Assembly (NCBI GenBank): GCA_011390165.1
Contig: JAABSV010000030.1
Span: forward strand, 1-51,088
Direction of reading: 5' to 3'
DNA length: 51,088 nt
From: Desulfobulbaceae bacterium
GTDB taxonomy: Bacteria > Desulfobacterota > Desulfobulbia > Desulfobulbales > Desulfocapsaceae
The position numbers were made by a program, and so were the translations under genes. Below the pieces are notes generated by a model that saw nothing but the letters and a program-made list of their open reading frames with translations, ran no database searches and was not told the DNA's origin. Positions 49,317-51,088 of this stretch are shown here, in pieces; within the stretch, counting starts at the first letter, position 1, and each line of letters begins with the position of its first letter.

Positions 49317-50812
49317 ACATGGCCGCATTTTTTCTCCTTGAAAAGGCAGGCCAATGGCCGGAACGGATTGCTATCCGCTGCCGGGGCCGAGGCGTCACGT
49401 ACGCCGAACTGATCGCCCAGGCCATGGGCATGGCCAATCTCCTGCGCTCTCGAGGACTCCAACCCGGGGACCGGGTCATGGTGGCTATGACCGACTGCAT
49501 TGCCACCCACACGATTATCCTCGGTGCGAGTCTGGCCGGCATGGTCATCGTCCTGGCCAACGACCGGTTGCTCATCGAGGACTACGCAGAATATTGCCAC
49601 CTTTCCCGGCCCCGTTTGGTTGTGGCCACACCCGGGCATGCGGCCCTGTCTGCTGCGGCCGCAAGCGGTGTCCCGTCCCTGATTCTGGACGATGACTGTC
49701 TGGAGGAAACCCTGGCCGAACAGCCCACGGAGTACACCCCGCACCCCGCGGCCGATGACGACGACTGGATCATCCTGTTCACTTCAGGCACCACGGGTCA
49801 CCCCAAAGGCATACCCCATAGCCACCACCACGCCTGCCTCATACCCCGCAGCTCGGGCCGGGATTTCCTGGGTCTCACCGGGGACGACATCGTCCTCTGC
49901 TCGGCCAAGGTCTTCCATGCCTATGGGTCGATCCTCACCCTGCTCTCCCCACTTCTTGTCGGGGCCACGGCCATTCTCGACCCGTTCAAACCCACTCCCG
50001 AGACCACCCTGCGGCTGATCGAAACGGAACGGGTCACCGTCTTCGGCACCACGCCCGTTTTCTGCAGCATGCTCCTCATGGCCCTGACCGACAAGACCAG
50101 GCTTGGCAGCTTGCGGCTGTGCATGACCGCCGGTGAAGCTCTGCCCGAGGGCATCTTCCTTTCCTGGAAGGAAACTACCGGCCAGGAATTATGGCAGGGT
50201 TACGGTTCTACTGAAACTATGAGCTTTGTCATCGGCAGCCGGCCTTCGGACATCGTTCCGGGCACGGCCGGATGCGCCATCGCACCCTACGAGGTCGTCA
50301 TTCTGGATGATAACCACCGGCCAGTTGCAGACGGGATACCTGGGCAGTTGGCTCTGCGCGGACCGTCCATCATGCGCGGCTACCTCGACGCCCCGGAATG
50401 GACGGCCCGGGCCTTCACCAAGGACGGCTGGTATCTGACCGGGGACATGGGCCTGGTAGAGAACGGGATATACACAGTCCTCGGTCGCACGGACGACATG
50501 TTCAAGGCCGGGGGACTGTGGGTCTCGCCCACACGGGTGGAAAACGCCCTTTTGTCCCACCCGGCCGTGGCCCAATGCGCCGTCACCGGGGGCGCGGCCG
50601 GGCCCTTCACACTGGTCCGAGGGCATGTGGTTCTTGCCGCCGGGCATGAACCGAGCGAAGCGCTTAAAGCCGACCTGTGCAATCATGCCCGCTCCTCCCT
50701 GCCTGATTTCATGGCCCCCGCGGAGATCGTCTTTCATCCAGACCTGCCGTTGACCGCCAGCGGCAAGGTGCAGCGCTACAAATTACGACAGTCAGCAAAC
50801 ACCACTCCGTGA
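49313..50812 (+). CDS. Acyl-CoA synthetase / adenylation enzyme (benzoate-CoA ligase-like)
   Basis: A 499-residue ANL-superfamily enzyme that activates a carboxylic acid as acyl-AMP and passes it to a thiol. Motifs: LFTSGTTGHPKGIPHSH (P-loop), ELWQGYGSTETM, YLTGDMGLVENG, GRTDDMFKAGGLWVSP and the C-terminal lysine in LPLTASGKVQRYKL. The hinge and length resemble the benzoate-CoA ligase subgroup. A stand-alone acyl carrier protein follows 34 bases later, so the thiol acceptor is probably that carrier rather than CoA. GGAAG precedes the ATG at 49313. Neighbouring transposon debris suggests horizontal acquisition. Confidence 0.88.
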   Translation: MNMAAFFLLEKAGQWPERIAIRCRGRGVTYAELIAQAMGMANLLRSRGLQPGDRVMVAMTDCIATHTIILGASLAGMVIVLANDRLLIEDYAEYCHLSRPRLVVATPGHAALSAAAASGVPSLILDDDCLEETLAEQPTEYTPHPAADDDDWIILFTSGTTGHPKGIPHSHHHACLIPRSSGRDFLGLTGDDIVLCSAKVFHAYGSILTLLSPLLVGATAILDPFKPTPETTLRLIETERVTVFGTTPVFCSMLLMALTDKTRLGSLRLCMTAGEALPEGIFLSWKETTGQELWQGYGSTETMSFVIGSRPSDIVPGTAGCAIAPYEVVILDDNHRPVADGIPGQLALRGPSIMRGYLDAPEWTARAFTKDGWYLTGDMGLVENGIYTVLGRTDDMFKAGGLWVSPTRVENALLSHPAVAQCAVTGGAAGPFTLVRGHVVLAAGHEPSEALKADLCNHARSSLPDFMAPAEIVFHPDLPLTASGKVQRYKLRQSANTTP

Positions 50813-50846
50813 GAACGGACAAACCTACAGCCCAAGGAGGCATCCC

Positions 50847-51083
50847 ATGACCGTAACCGCAGCCGACATTCTAAAAAATTGTGAAGCCGTGATTCCTCAA
50901 GACGTTCTGGCAGGACTCGATCCGGACAAGCCCTTCCTCGAACAGGGCCTGGATTCCCTGAATCTGACGGGCATGGCTGTGGCCGTGCAAAACTGCTACG
51001 GAGTCAAGATCAGCGTTGAGGACGGGCTCAAGATCAAGACCCTGAACGACATGGTCGCATTCGTAAACCGGCAGAAAAAATAA
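50847..51083 (+). CDS. Stand-alone acyl carrier protein
   Basis: A 78-residue acidic four-helix carrier with the phosphopantetheine serine in EQGLDSLNLTGMAV (DSL motif). AAGGAGG lies upstream of the ATG. It differs from housekeeping AcpP (which is usually DSLDxVE), fitting a specialised pathway. It would carry the acyl group loaded by the preceding adenylation enzyme. The pathway continues, if at all, beyond the right edge. Confidence 0.9.
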   Translation: MTVTAADILKNCEAVIPQDVLAGLDPDKPFLEQGLDSLNLTGMAVAVQNCYGVKISVEDGLKIKTLNDMVAFVNRQKK

Positions 51084-51088
51084 GAACT

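Overview
The window is about 51 kb of GC-rich DNA from a Gram-negative bacterium, most likely a Desulfobacterota (deltaproteobacterial) relative of the Desulfobulbales. That placement is inference from gene content: a nitrite-ammonifying NrfHA pair, a Pal/OmpH/LolA envelope set, RarA, a RemA-like DUF370 protein beside gmk, an AmmeMemoRadiSam-type radical SAM enzyme and a MobA/MobB-like fusion. No rRNA or tRNA gene was seen.

Layout. 1-1.4 kb (minus): a radical SAM gene cut by the left edge, and a small unknown gene. 1.6-5.9 kb (plus): pal, ompH/skp, a clear terminator, then yicC, remA, gmk and rlmB with stop/start overlaps. 5.8-8.2 kb (minus): a Fis-type HTH remnant and nrfHA. 8.2-12.4 kb (minus): a long regulatory/repeat intergenic stretch, a PNPOx-like protein, a four-S1-domain protein, lolA and murI. 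12.7-15.4 kb: fmdB, queA (minus), a MobA-like fusion and a degenerate 24/23-bp tandem array. 15.5-20.1 kb (plus): a tightly packed TlpA / NosL / small membrane protein / FtsX-type permease / ABC ATPase / polytopic membrane protein cluster. 20.2-24.4 kb: an aminoacyl-tRNA:protein transferase, a radical SAM enzyme, and convergent rarA with a membrane protein.

The most striking region is 24.58-35.4 kb. A strong promoter overlapping a hairpin precedes a 1302-residue secreted protein made of about 34 tandem 35-36-residue units, then a 319-residue secreted protein of eight related units. Next come a 112-residue secreted protein with what looks like one partial unit, a CsgG/HfaB-like outer-membrane lipoprotein with a peptidoglycan-binding-like domain and a P/Q/A tail, an LPP20-like protein, a small membrane-anchored protein, a GIN-domain (DUF2807) protein, a trypsin/PDZ protease and, on the other strand, a YcfL-like protein. 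The repeats resemble curlin repeats (spaced Q, N, G, N, A) but differ in length and regularity. I infer an undescribed curli-like fibre system with its own secretion channel and accessory factors.

35.6-40.4 kb is a TolC/MacA/MacB-type export operon. It is followed by a double-SPOR protein (minus), a GspE/PilB-type ATPase and an HDOD protein. From 44.2 kb the DNA looks rearranged: palindromic repeats and a PAS remnant. Then comes an operon in which two paralogous GNAT-like proteins flank a HisC-like aminotransferase, followed by an IS66 transposase remnant. The right edge holds an acyl-CoA-synthetase-like adenylation enzyme and a stand-alone acyl carrier protein, probably the intact part of a truncated acquired cluster.
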